DNA of 64,000 nt from Streptomyces griseoruber (lineage in GTDB: Bacteria; Actinomycetota; Actinomycetes; Streptomycetales; Streptomycetaceae): NCBI RefSeq assembly GCF_001514205.1, contig NZ_KQ948774.1:186001-250000 (forward strand). Direction: 5' to 3'. Position 1 is the stretch's first letter, and each line of letters starts with the position of its first letter. This document shows, in pieces, positions 32,101 through 40,005 of the stretch. The notes under the pieces were generated by a model. The model had not been told where the DNA came from. It worked only from the letters and a program-made list of their open reading frames with translations, and did no database searches. The translations under genes and the position numbers were made by a program.

Positions 32101-34893
32101 GTGCGCAGCGAGGACGGGGTGTTCCGGTTCATCCACGGCTCGGTCGTGGAGTGGCTCATCGCCCGGGAGTGCGCGAACCGCCTCGTCGGCGGGGACAGTG
32201 CCCTGCTCGCCCGGCGCCGGCTCAGCCAGCTCGCCGTGGAGTTCCTGTGCGACCTCGCCGACCACCGCGCCTGCCAGGAGTGGGCCGAGCGCACCCTCGA
32301 CGGCGACGAGGACGAGGTGGCCCGCGCCAACGCGGTGAAGATCCTCTCCCGGCTGCGGGTGCCCGCCCACACCGATCTGCGCGGGGCCGCGCTCGCCGGG
32401 GAGGACCTCTCCTACCGCGACTTCTCCGGCGTCGACCTCACCCGCGCCGACCTCACCGACGCCCGGCTGGTCGGCGCCAACCTGGCCGGCGCGGTCCTGC
32501 GCGACGCCCGGCTGACCGGCGCCCGGCTCGACGGCGCCGATCTCTCCGACGCCGATCTGCGCGGCGCCGACCTGCGCCGGGCCCGGCTGATCCGCACCGA
32601 CCTCACCGGCGCCCGGGTCGAGCGCGGCCGCTGGCAGCGCGCCGCCCTGGTCGCCGCCACCACCGACCCGCGGCTGCTGCGCGCGCCCGAACTGGCCGCC
32701 GCCGCCCTGGCCCCCGGCATGGCCGTCGACTCCGGCTTCCGGCCCTCCGCGGTGGGCGTGCCCTACGGCTTCGACATGCGCACCAGCCGGCTGCCCGAAC
32801 CGATCTCCTACAGCCCCGACGGCGAACTCCTCGCCGTGGGCGCCGAGGACGGCGGGGTGCTGGTCTGCGACGCCGCCACCGGCACCGCCCTGCGCACCCT
32901 GGAGGGCCACACCGACCGCGTCTACGCCGTCAAGTTCCGTGAGCGGGTCCTCGCCACCGGCAGCGCCGACGGGACCGTGCGCCTGTGGGACCCGGTCTCC
33001 GGGCGCTGTCTGCATCTGCTGGACATCCATCCGCGCGGGGTGTGGCCCGTCGCCCTGGACGCCGGCGGCTCCCTGCTGGCCACCGGGGACGCCGAGGGCG
33101 TGGTCACCGTCTGGGACACCGCCTCGGGCACCCCGCTGCACCGGCTGCCCGGCCACTCCGCACCCGTCTACACCGTGGCCTTCGACCCGGGCGGCGCCAC
33201 CCTGGTCACCGGGGACGCCTCCACCTCCGTACGGCTGTGGGACCTCGCGACCGGGCGGTGGATCGGGGAACTCCCGGGCCACCAGAGCGCGGTGTACCGG
33301 GCGCGGTACAGCCCGGACGGCACCCTGCTGGCCACCGGCGACCGCGGCGACGAGCGGCACAACGGCACGGTCCGGATCTGGAACGCCGCCGACCGCGGCC
33401 TGCGGCACGAGTTCAGCGGGCACACCGGCCGCGTCTACACCCTCGACTTCCACCCCGGCGGCCGCTACCTGGTGAGCGGCGACACCGAGGGGGAGGTACG
33501 GCTGTGGGACCTGGTCGAGGGGAGGGGCGCCGGACTGCTCGGCGGCTGCCGGGGCGCCGTCTACCAGGTGCTCTTCTCCCCGGACGGCACCCTGCTCGCC
33601 GCCGGGGACAGCCAGGGCGTGGTCCGGCTCTGGCGGGTCGAGCCCGACGCCGACCCGGTGGCGGTGCCGCTCACCCGGCAGCCCGCCGAGCACCGCGGCT
33701 CGGTCTGGGTCTGCAAGTTCCGCCCGCACGGCGACGCCCCCGCCCCGGACACCGGCGCCCTTCTCGTGACCGGCGGCAACGACGGGGTCGTCCGGCTCCA
33801 CGACCCCGCCACCAGCCAGGGCCGGCGCATCCTGCGCGGCCACGGGCGGCGGATCGGCACGCTCTCCTTCAGCTCCGACGGCTCGATACTGGCGGCGGGC
33901 GGCAACGACGGCGTGATCCGGCTGTGGGACTCCGGCACCGGGCAGCGGCTGCGGGAGCTGACCGGCCAGAGCGACCGCCTGGTCTCGGCCGTGTTCAGCC
34001 CGGGCGGCAGCCTCCTCGCCACCGCGAGCAGCGACGGCGACATGTATCTGTGGAACGCCTCGACGGGCGAGTACCAGCGCGAGATGGACGTGGAGACCGA
34101 CCACGTCTGGGCCGAGGCGTTCAGCCCCGACGGCGACCTCCTCGCCACCGCCAACGACGACGACACCGTCCGCCTCTGGTACCGGGCCACCGGCGCCCAT
34201 GTCGTCACCATCGGGGAGCACTTCGGCCGGGTCCGCTCCATCGCCTTCCGGCCCGACGGGCAGGTCCTCGCCACCGGCTGCGACGACCGCCGGGTGCGCG
34301 TCTGGCATCTGGACGAGCAGCGGGTCACCGCCGTCCTCGACGGCCACACCGACCGGGTGTACGCGGTGGCCTTCGCCACCGACGGCTCCTGGCTCGCCAG
34401 TGCCTCCTGGGACGGGGACGCCGTGATCTGGCGGGACGGGGTGGCCGTGCACCGGCTGTCGGCCCACACCGGCAAGCTGTGGACGGCCGCCGCGCACCCG
34501 TTGCGCCCGCTCCTCGCGACGGCCGGCGACGACCGCACGGTCCGCCTGTGGGACGCCCACACCGGGCGCGCGAAGGCCGCGCTGAGCGGCCACACCGGAC
34601 GTGTCCTGGCGGTCGCCTTCAGCCCCGACGGCTCCCTGCTGGCCAGCGGCGGCGAGGACGGCACGGTCCGGCTGTGGGAGGTCCCGGCCGACGGCCCGGC
34701 GGCCCTGCGCGCCACCCTGGTCGGTCTGCCCGGCGGCTGGGCCGCGCTGGCGCCCTCCGGCGGCTACAAGTACGAGGGGGACGTCACCGGCGAGTTCTGG
34801 CACGCGGTCGGCATGTGCCGCTTCGAGCCGGGGGAGCTGGACGGGCATCTGCCGGGGGTGCGGAACGTGGCGCCGGAGGATCCGCTGAGGTAG
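29110..34893 (+). CDS. TIR / pseudo-phosphoesterase / NACHT / pentapeptide / WD40 STAND protein
   Basis: 1927 aa, the largest gene here. Residues 6-141 form a TIR domain (LDFFVSYSPADERWASWIAW) with the predicted NADase Glu at 80 in YGRMEWQAA. Residues about 198-410 resemble calcineurin-like phosphoesterases, but the metal motif DxH is AGPVFG (210-215) and GNHD is GGHD (286-289), so it is probably inactive. About 530-645 looks like an inactive restriction-nuclease fold. A NACHT ATPase follows: Walker A GDFGHGKT 700-707, Walker B LLFDGFDE 772-779. Pentapeptide repeats run 1088-1176, about 15 WD40 repeats 1230-1865, then a tail with YKYEGDVTGEFWHAVG. WD40 blades would sense a ligand, NACHT oligomerise and TIR consume NAD+, as in STAND antiviral proteins. 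ATG 29110 follows GGGGGA; ATG 29095 is possible. Confidence 0.85.
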   Translation: MSGNTGPLDFFVSYSPADERWASWIAWTLEEAGYRTVLQAWDFVPGTNFVDFMDRGVSESAAVIAVLSRNYERSRYGRMEWQAALRADPDMPERRLITVRVEDIPVEGLLATITYVDLVPVTDPATARELLLTRVRQALDGRARPSLRPGYPGEGQPVPPAPAVPVAPPPGRPLGGLGWAGRRRPPAPPAYPRTGADPAVREAVTVLHLAGPVFGRGQDPAELQAAIWGDLVELTDTGAPSPDLLVVTGDLTASGSPREFDQALAFLTGLRALLGLEPHRVALVPGGHDVNQAACRAYFSTCEADEMPPRPPYWPKWRHFARVFRELYQGLDVVFDSDQPWTLFPVPELHTVVAGLNSSMAYSHRLDDQYGMVGREQAAWFAQALRPYEQAGWLRIGALRHAPGTTPQGVLRTAARNGSGPLRDTDVLARLTAPRLHLLLHGPAGPGARPLLTTTTGELPLLGNAGPARHQLLRIGRDGLATWPGPGEPRQDRVEWRRAHRAFGPADPTAPDPEAARAPDPEPRAVQSPAEVLLARVAEVCRTRHEGAQIRPVDGPVPQLLVTWTQSGFVRQQRVAVHTGTPTAQDVDRVVALVHAADSETEAELVHDGPPPARELRDLARRRGVRVRSFTEFQGLLDLRAYVGAQSERLRTDPRYPPGMYLPQRYREIERLDAEDRDGLVDAMLRLLDSDQGRFLLLLGDFGHGKTFALRELARRVPAELPHLVPLLVELNALDRAYSFEGLVAAHLAAHGVDNIDLRAFRYMLQQGRIVLLFDGFDELVTRVTYDRAAERLQVLLDSAVDSAKIVVSSRTQHFRSQGQVLTALGERVGMLPHRRVLAVQEFTPQQIRAYLVNRYDGDERAADRRVRLLDAIPDLLALCRNPRLLGFVADLDDDQLRAVAGAGRALSPAGLYQEVLTAWLTFEEQRATGGPGRAPGLGIDQLWAAVTALALRLWQTGQESLRLDELTDVAETLTGLAASRLSPGQAAHAVGSGSLLVRSEDGVFRFIHGSVVEWLIARECANRLVGGDSALLARRRLSQLAVEFLCDLADHRACQEWAERTLDGDEDEVARANAVKILSRLRVPAHTDLRGAALAGEDLSYRDFSGVDLTRADLTDARLVGANLAGAVLRDARLTGARLDGADLSDADLRGADLRRARLIRTDLTGARVERGRWQRAALVAATTDPRLLRAPELAAAALAPGMAVDSGFRPSAVGVPYGFDMRTSRLPEPISYSPDGELLAVGAEDGGVLVCDAATGTALRTLEGHTDRVYAVKFRERVLATGSADGTVRLWDPVSGRCLHLLDIHPRGVWPVALDAGGSLLATGDAEGVVTVWDTASGTPLHRLPGHSAPVYTVAFDPGGATLVTGDASTSVRLWDLATGRWIGELPGHQSAVYRARYSPDGTLLATGDRGDERHNGTVRIWNAADRGLRHEFSGHTGRVYTLDFHPGGRYLVSGDTEGEVRLWDLVEGRGAGLLGGCRGAVYQVLFSPDGTLLAAGDSQGVVRLWRVEPDADPVAVPLTRQPAEHRGSVWVCKFRPHGDAPAPDTGALLVTGGNDGVVRLHDPATSQGRRILRGHGRRIGTLSFSSDGSILAAGGNDGVIRLWDSGTGQRLRELTGQSDRLVSAVFSPGGSLLATASSDGDMYLWNASTGEYQREMDVETDHVWAEAFSPDGDLLATANDDDTVRLWYRATGAHVVTIGEHFGRVRSIAFRPDGQVLATGCDDRRVRVWHLDEQRVTAVLDGHTDRVYAVAFATDGSWLASASWDGDAVIWRDGVAVHRLSAHTGKLWTAAAHPLRPLLATAGDDRTVRLWDAHTGRAKAALSGHTGRVLAVAFSPDGSLLASGGEDGTVRLWEVPADGPAALRATLVGLPGGWAALAPSGGYKYEGDVTGEFWHAVGMCRFEPGELDGHLPGVRNVAPEDPLR

Positions 34894-34976
34894 AGCCCTG
34901 GTGCGTGGTGCGCACGGTGAAGGCCGCCGTGTGCACGGTCCCGTCCGCCCGGAAGCCCAGGAAGAGGCGGTGGGGG
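34894..34976. other. Short spacer between converging genes, nothing recognised
   Basis: Eighty-three bases between the TIR gene stop and the long palindrome. I see no coding signal and no separate structure. Confidence 0.5.
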
Positions 34977-35145
34977 CTAGTGCCGCGGCAGGCAACGTTC
35001 GCCCCGTCGCGACGCCCGGCACGCACTCTCGCCGCACCGACCGAAAGCCCAAGTACGTCCAGTACGAGGACTTCCGGCCGGCACGCCGAGAGCACGCACC
35101 GGACGCCGCTCCTTGACGGGCAGACGTTGCCTGCCGCGGCACTAG
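34977..35145. repeat. 169-bp near-perfect palindrome with CTAG ends (MITE-like)
   Basis: The two arms, each about 80 bp, are reverse complements. The outer 22 bases match exactly (CTAGTGCCGCGGCAGGCAAC and on), inner parts match with scattered changes and a small length difference, and the apex is GTAC-GTCCA-GTAC at 35053-35065. The right CTAG (35142-35145) supplies the TAG stop codon of the converging serine-hydrolase gene. It can form a very large hairpin that would stop transcription from both sides. The ends match the solo hairpin at 21127-21148. No gene is inside, so it would be mobilised, if at all, by a transposase encoded elsewhere. Confidence 0.85.
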
Positions 35146-36290
35146 GAGAGCGCGGCCATGATGATCCGGCCGACGACCGGGTTGGCGTCCTCGCTCTTCG
35201 CGTCCGTCGAGTTGACCGAGTAGACGAGGGTGCGGCCGAGGTCACGGGTGGCGGCGATCGCCGCGCTGGAGCCGTAGCGGCCGCCCGACTTGAACCAGTA
35301 GACCCGCCCGCCGAGTTCGTACCGTGTGAGCCCCGCGCTGTAGGCGGCGCCGGGGATGTCCGCCGGGACCGTGAACATCTCCCGGAGCTGCGGCTCGGGC
35401 ACGATCCGGCCCTTGAAGAGGGCGGTGAGCAGCCGCTCCAGGTCGGCGGTCGTGGAGATCATGTCCCCGGCCGCGAACCGGTCCGCCTGGTTCCACTCGG
35501 TGACGTCCAGGAACTCCGTCGTCCCGTCGGCCTTCTCCACCGCCTGGTAGCCGAGGTTGTGCGGGCCGAGGATACGCGGATCGGTACCGGGGAAGTAGGT
35601 GTCCCGCATCCCGGCCGGCGCCAGCACCAGCCGCGTCGCCTCGGAGGCGTACGACCGCCCGGTCACCTTCTCGATCAGCAGCCCGAGGAACGTGTAGTTG
35701 ATGTTGAGGTAGTGCTGCTTCCTCCCCGGGCAGAACTCGGGCTGCTTCGCCCCCGCCGACGCCGCCACCTGCTGCGGGGTGAGGGTGTCGAAACGGTGCG
35801 CGTACACCTCCTCGAAGGTCTCGCCGAGGCCGTCCCCGGCCGGGATGCCGCTGGTGTGGTTGAGCAGCTGCCGTACCGTGACCGGCCGGAACTGCCTGCC
35901 GAGCAGGCCCGGCAGATAGCGCTGGATCGACCGGTCCAGATCGACCTTCCCCTCGGCCGCCAGCCGCAGCACCGCCGCCGCCGTCACCACCTTCGTCGTC
36001 GACCCGGCCCGGAACCGGCCGTCCGGGTCCGCCGCCGTGCCGCTCTCCAGGTCGTGCACGCCCGCGCTGCCGCGCCAGGTGCCGTCCGTGCCGCCGACCC
36101 GGACGAGGGCGGCGGTCGCGTCGGCGTCGGGGAGGCCGGAGACCGCGGCGGCGAGGGCCTGTTCGTCGAGCGTGCTCGCCGGCCGGGCCGAGGGTGCGGC
36201 GAAGACGGGGGCGGCGGCCAGCGGTCCGGCCGCCGCGAGGGCCAGCGCGAGGGAGGCGGCGAGGACGGTCGTGCGGCGACGAGCGCGCAT
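35142..36290 (-). CDS. Secreted serine hydrolase, beta-lactamase/DD-peptidase family
   Basis: 382 aa. A long signal peptide (TTVLAASLALALAAAGPLAAAPVFA) is followed by the class C/S12 fold: catalytic S97 and K100 in AGSTTKVV, the YLNINYT motif in place of YSN, and KSGGRYG near 340 as the KTG-like motif. FCPGRKQHYLN and LLNHTSGIPAG are typical of secreted D-alanyl-D-alanine carboxypeptidase-like enzymes of Streptomyces. They act on peptidoglycan peptides or D-amino acid peptides outside the cell. GGAG lies seven bases before ATG 36290; the frame to 36623 crosses a likely promoter region. The stop codon TAG is the terminal base triplet of the long palindrome. Confidence 0.87.
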   Translation of the reverse strand: MRARRRTTVLAASLALALAAAGPLAAAPVFAAPSARPASTLDEQALAAAVSGLPDADATAALVRVGGTDGTWRGSAGVHDLESGTAADPDGRFRAGSTTKVVTAAAVLRLAAEGKVDLDRSIQRYLPGLLGRQFRPVTVRQLLNHTSGIPAGDGLGETFEEVYAHRFDTLTPQQVAASAGAKQPEFCPGRKQHYLNINYTFLGLLIEKVTGRSYASEATRLVLAPAGMRDTYFPGTDPRILGPHNLGYQAVEKADGTTEFLDVTEWNQADRFAAGDMISTTADLERLLTALFKGRIVPEPQLREMFTVPADIPGAAYSAGLTRYELGGRVYWFKSGGRYGSSAAIAATRDLGRTLVYSVNSTDAKSEDANPVVGRIIMAALS

Positions 36291-36564
36291 GCGGGGACTC
36301 CAAGGAGGAAAGGGGCTGGTGACCGGAGGGTTCGTGATGATCCTCCGGCGGGGCGCACGGAACCGGATCCTCACCGGGGAGGGCACCCGCCCCTGACCGC
36401 ACCCGGAGCAACTGCCTTTAGGAATAGGGGAGTTGTGGGGGTGGCGTGGGGGGTCGACCCCTAGGGGTGCCGAAAAAAGTGTTATCCCGTCGCCGGTTCG
36501 GCCGTCCCCTCGGTGTGATCTCCGACCTTGCCAACAGCGGGGTCCCGGCTGAGAGGGTGCGGGC
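36291..36564. other. Divergent intergenic region
   Basis: Separates the serine hydrolase from the ECF sigma gene. It contains GGGGTCGACCCC (36450-36461) overlapping CCCCTAGGGG (36458-36467), two short palindromes, followed by an A-rich patch GAAAAAAGTGTTATCC. These may be regulatory but no promoter matches a consensus well. No gene is seen. Confidence 0.4.
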
Positions 36565-38274
36565 ATGAGGACGTACGCCGACGCCGGTGCCGAGGCCGGT
36601 CGGCACTGGCGGGCCACCATCACCGCCGCGCAGGCCGGTGACCGGCAGGCGCTGGACGAACTGGTCGCGGGCTGGCTGCCGCTGGTCTACAACATCGTCG
36701 GCCGGGCCCTGAACGGCCACGCCGACGTCGACGACGTCGTCCAGGAGACCATGCTGCGCGCCGTCGGCAACCTCGGCTCCCTGCGCGACCCCGACAGCTT
36801 CCGCTCCTGGCTGGTGGCCATCGCCATGCGCCAGATCCGCGACCGGGCGCGCCGCAGGACCGCCACCCGCCTCGACGAGAGCACGGCCCCCGAGGGAGCC
36901 GCCGACTTCGCCGAACTCACCGTGCTCAGGCTCCAGCTGGAGGGCCAGCGGCGTGAGGTCGCGGAGGCGGTGCGGTGGCTCGACGACGAGGACCGGCAGC
37001 TGCTGTCCCTGTGGTGGCTGGAGGTCGCCGGTGAACTCACCCGCCGTGAACTCGCCGCCGCCGTCGGCATCAGCCGGCAGCACGCCGCCGTACGCGTCCA
37101 GCGGGTGAAGGAACGCCTGGAGGTCTCCCGGGGCATCGTGCGCGCCCTCGACGGAGCCTGCCCCGACCTGCGCGAGGTGACCGCCCGCTTCAGCGGCCGC
37201 CCCGACTCGGTCTGGCGCAAACGCCTCGCCCGGCACATCAGGGGCTGCGGCTACTGCGGGGACACCCGCGAGAACGTCGTACCGGCGGAACGGCTGCTCG
37301 TCGGCATCGCGCTGGTCCCCGTCCCGGTCGGCTTCACGCTCTCCCTCGGCCTCGGCGGCAAGAGCGCGGTGGCCGCGGCGGGCTCCGCCTCCGTCGGCTG
37401 GTCCGCGAAGGTGCTGGGCGCGCTCACCAAGCCCGCCGTCGCGATGACGGCCGGCGCCACCCTCGCGGCGGGCGGCGTCTACGTCGCCGTACAGACGCCC
37501 GACGACCCGCCCCCGCGCACCGCCGCCGTCCCCACGGCGGCGAGCACCACCGCCGAGCCGCCGCGCCCGCCCGCCCCGGCCGCCTCGCCGTCGGCGTCCC
37601 CCTCGCCGTCCCCGTCCCCGTCCGCGACGAAGAAGAAGGCGGTGTACGGCAGTGTCGTCGACGCCGTGGACACCGCGCCGGACCCCGACACCCCGCCCGG
37701 CGCCCTGCCGCACCGGCCCGAGTCCGGCATCACCAGCACCGGCGGCGCGCACGCCGTCATGAACCACCGCGGGGACGCGGTCACCCTCAGCGGACAGGGC
37801 TATGTCCTGGTGCGCTGGCAGATCTCGCCGCAGTACCGGGCCGGCAGCCTGGTCCCGCCCGCCTGGACCGGCCTCGAGGGCAGGCTGTTCCACGTGGCCT
37901 CGGGCGGCGGCCGCCGCATGGACGACCCGACGAGCGCCACCGACACCACCGCCACCGGCATGGGCAGCGCCGCCACCGGCTACGCCGTCCTGCCCGCCGG
38001 CACCCAGCAGATGTGGCAGAACGAGTACTTCTACGTCGACGGCAGCGTCACCCTCACCGTGAACGAACGCGGCGCCGACTACGGCGTGAGCGTCTTCCCC
38101 AGCACCTGGGACGCCGTGGAGAAGGACATCCTCACCGGCCCGCCCGCGGGCGCGGGGCGCTACGGACTGGTCCGCGACACCGGCGGCGACGACACCCCGG
38201 TCCCGCAGTACGTCACCCGGGACACCCCGGCCGACCCGGCGACGGTCCCTCAGGCCTCGCGCGTCCCGGCGTAG
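36565..38274 (+). CDS. ECF sigma factor fused to TM anchor and extracellular domain
   Basis: 569 aa, three times the usual ECF length. Region 2 lies at about 30-100 (DVDDVVQETMLRAVGNL, FRSWLVAIAMRQIRDRARR) and region 4 at about 135-195 (WLDDEDRQLLSLWWLEV, ELAAAVGISRQHAAVRVQRVKERL). Then comes HIRGCGYCG (H224, C228, C231), reminiscent of the zinc site of anti-sigma proteins, one or two hydrophobic helices (248-268 and 293-310), a Ser/Pro linker (312-352), and a 215-residue part predicted to face outside. A sigma factor joined to its own membrane regulator could be released by proteolysis or respond directly to an outer signal. It overlaps the converging HxlR gene by 25 bp. Confidence 0.82.
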   Translation: MRTYADAGAEAGRHWRATITAAQAGDRQALDELVAGWLPLVYNIVGRALNGHADVDDVVQETMLRAVGNLGSLRDPDSFRSWLVAIAMRQIRDRARRRTATRLDESTAPEGAADFAELTVLRLQLEGQRREVAEAVRWLDDEDRQLLSLWWLEVAGELTRRELAAAVGISRQHAAVRVQRVKERLEVSRGIVRALDGACPDLREVTARFSGRPDSVWRKRLARHIRGCGYCGDTRENVVPAERLLVGIALVPVPVGFTLSLGLGGKSAVAAAGSASVGWSAKVLGALTKPAVAMTAGATLAAGGVYVAVQTPDDPPPRTAAVPTAASTTAEPPRPPAPAASPSASPSPSPSPSATKKKAVYGSVVDAVDTAPDPDTPPGALPHRPESGITSTGGAHAVMNHRGDAVTLSGQGYVLVRWQISPQYRAGSLVPPAWTGLEGRLFHVASGGGRRMDDPTSATDTTATGMGSAATGYAVLPAGTQQMWQNEYFYVDGSVTLTVNERGADYGVSVFPSTWDAVEKDILTGPPAGAGRYGLVRDTGGDDTPVPQYVTRDTPADPATVPQASRVPA

Positions 38275-38615
38275 CGGTCCTGCGCGTCCAGCACCTCGTC
38301 GCCGTGGTCGTGCGCCCAGGCGCCGAACGCCTCGATCGGGGCGAGCAGCGTCCGCCCCAGGCCGGTGAGCGCGTACTCGACCCGGGGCGGCGACCCGCCG
38401 TAGGACCGCCGCGCCACCAGCCCGTTGAACTCCAGCCGGCGCAGCGTCCCGGTCAGCACCTTCTGGCTGATGCCGCCGATGTGCGCGAGCAGTTCGGTGG
38501 GGCGCCTCGGGCCGTCCTTCAGGGCCCAGACCACCACCGGGTCCCAGGTGTGGGCGACGAGGTCGAAGGCGAGCCGGGTCCGGCAGTCGGCGAGGAAGTC
38601 CTGGTCGGCGGTCAC
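38250..38615 (-). CDS. HxlR-family transcriptional regulator
   Basis: 121 aa winged-helix protein. CRTRLAFDLVAHTWDPVVVWALKDGPRRPTELLAHIGGISQKVLTGTLRRLE is the HxlR core with its single N-terminal Cys, followed by the wing (GLVARRSYGGSPPRVEYALT). The family regulates adjacent oxidoreductases and often senses aldehydes or redox state by the Cys. It diverges from the NADP/F420-type oxidoreductase gene 81 bp away, its most likely target. Confidence 0.9.
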   Translation of the reverse strand: MTADQDFLADCRTRLAFDLVAHTWDPVVVWALKDGPRRPTELLAHIGGISQKVLTGTLRRLEFNGLVARRSYGGSPPRVEYALTGLGRTLLAPIEAFGAWAHDHGDEVLDAQDRYAGTREA

Positions 38616-38695
38616 GTACCGAATGGTGCCCCAGCGGCTTCCTACTGTCGTACCGGATCCCTGCGACAGCAGGGGCTCGCACCGGAGGAGGCTTC

Positions 38696-39289
38696 ATGCG
38701 CGTGGGAATTCTCGGCACGGGCGGCATGGCGGACGCGCTCGGCACACAGTGGCGGCGGGCCGGGCACGAGGTGGTGACCGGCGGCCGCCCGGGAGGACTG
38801 CGCCGGGCGGCGGAGCACGGCGCGGACGCCGTGCTGCTCGCCGTGCCCTACGAGGCCGCGGTGGACGTGGCCGGCGGGCTCGCCGACGTGCTGCGCGGCC
38901 GGGTGCTGATCGACTGCACCAACCCGGTGGGCCCCGACTTCGGCCTGCTCACCGCCGGCGGCCCGGCGGCCGCCGAACGCATCGCGGCCGCCGCGCCGGA
39001 CGCCCACGTGGTGAAGGGCTTCAACCTCTGCCACGTCGGCGTCTGGCGCCTGACCCCGCCCGTCTTCGACGGCCGCCCCCTCGCGGTCCCGCTGTGCGGG
39101 GACGAGGAGGCGGCCCTGTCCGTCGTACGGCGCCTCGTGCGCGACCTGGGCTGCGTACCGCTGGACGCGGGCGGCCTCGACCGGGCCGGACTGCTGGAGG
39201 CGACGGCGGCGCTGCTGATCCGGCTCTGGCTGGGCGAGGGCGCGGACGCCCAGGCGATCTCGCCGCCGCCGGCCTACGCCATGGGCTGA
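38696..39289 (+). CDS. NADP/F420-dependent oxidoreductase-like protein
   Basis: 197 aa Rossmann protein. MRVGILGTGGMADALGTQWRRAGHEVVTGGR is the dinucleotide-binding site (GTGGMA with basic GGR for the NADP phosphate). LLAVPYEA, GRVLIDCTNPVGPDF and VVKGFNLCHVGVW follow the NADPH:F420 reductase (Fno) pattern, where F420 contacts come from the C-terminal part. Typical Fno proteins are 210-230 aa. It is divergent from an HxlR regulator. It may use F420 or another small acceptor. Confidence 0.82.
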   Translation: MRVGILGTGGMADALGTQWRRAGHEVVTGGRPGGLRRAAEHGADAVLLAVPYEAAVDVAGGLADVLRGRVLIDCTNPVGPDFGLLTAGGPAAAERIAAAAPDAHVVKGFNLCHVGVWRLTPPVFDGRPLAVPLCGDEEAALSVVRRLVRDLGCVPLDAGGLDRAGLLEATAALLIRLWLGEGADAQAISPPPAYAMG

Positions 39290-39972
39290 CGGGCGTCCCT
39301 GAGGGCGGTCAGGACGTCGATGCGATTGGTGGTGATCGAGTCGACGCCCAGGGCGATCAGCCGGCGCATCGAGCGGCGGGTGTCCGGGGTCCACACGGAG
39401 AGCAGGTGGCCGCCGCGGTGGACGCGGTCGGCCAGGGCCCGGTCGACGAGGGAGAAACGGTAGTTCAGCCAGCGCGGCTTGACCGCGTCGAGCAGGACCG
39501 GGCGCGTGGGCGCCAGACTGGTGCGGGTCAGGGCGATCTCGGCGGCCGGGTCGGCCGCGCGGACGGCGAGCATCTCCTCGGCGCCCGCACAGTAGTAGGC
39601 GCGGTCGGCCGCCCCCGCCTCGCGCACGGCGTCCACGACCCGCCGCGCCTGCCGTACGTCCCGGGTCCCCGGCAGATCGATCATCACCCGGCCGTCCCCG
39701 GTCGCCGCGAGCGCCTCCGCGAGGGTGGGCACCCCGCCGTCCGTCAGCCCGCGCACCTCGGCCGCCGACAGCGACCGCAGCGGCCGGTCCAGCGCCCACA
39801 GCCGCTTCAGCGTCTCGTCGTGCAGCAGCACGGGCACACCGTCCCGGGTGAGGCGTACGTCGAACTCGACGGCGTCCGCGCCCAGGGCGAGCGCGGCACG
39901 CAGTGAGCCGAGCGTGTTCTCACGGAAGCGGTAGGGGGCGCCGCGATGGGCCACGGCAGTCAGCGTCTGCAT
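39274..39972 (-). CDS. Glycerophosphodiester phosphodiesterase
   Basis: 232 aa. The catalytic pair AHRG (H9, R10), ENTLGSLRAALALGADAVEFDVRLTRDGVPVLLHDE with metal-binding Glu and Asp and the second catalytic His, and WTPDTRRSMRRLIALGVDSITTNR form the complete GDPD signature. It cleaves glycerophosphodiesters to an alcohol and glycerol 3-phosphate. No signal peptide, so cytoplasmic. It converges on the oxidoreductase gene with a 16-bp overlap, and is upstream-adjacent to the adenosine deaminase on the same strand (33 bp). Confidence 0.9.
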   Translation of the reverse strand: MQTLTAVAHRGAPYRFRENTLGSLRAALALGADAVEFDVRLTRDGVPVLLHDETLKRLWALDRPLRSLSAAEVRGLTDGGVPTLAEALAATGDGRVMIDLPGTRDVRQARRVVDAVREAGAADRAYYCAGAEEMLAVRAADPAAEIALTRTSLAPTRPVLLDAVKPRWLNYRFSLVDRALADRVHRGGHLLSVWTPDTRRSMRRLIALGVDSITTNRIDVLTALRDARQPMA

Positions 39973-40005
39973 GGGCCCATTGTGTCCGGGGCGGATGTCC
40001 GCGGT

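Noticed and set aside
29056..35142. 2028-aa open frame antisense to the TIR-NACHT gene
   Set aside because: Very long but Gly/Val/Asp/Ala-rich without any domain; a high-GC antisense shadow of the strongly codon-biased real gene.
34977..35145. Insertion sequence
   Set aside because: No transposase frame inside; only 169 bp. Recorded instead as a palindromic MITE-like repeat.
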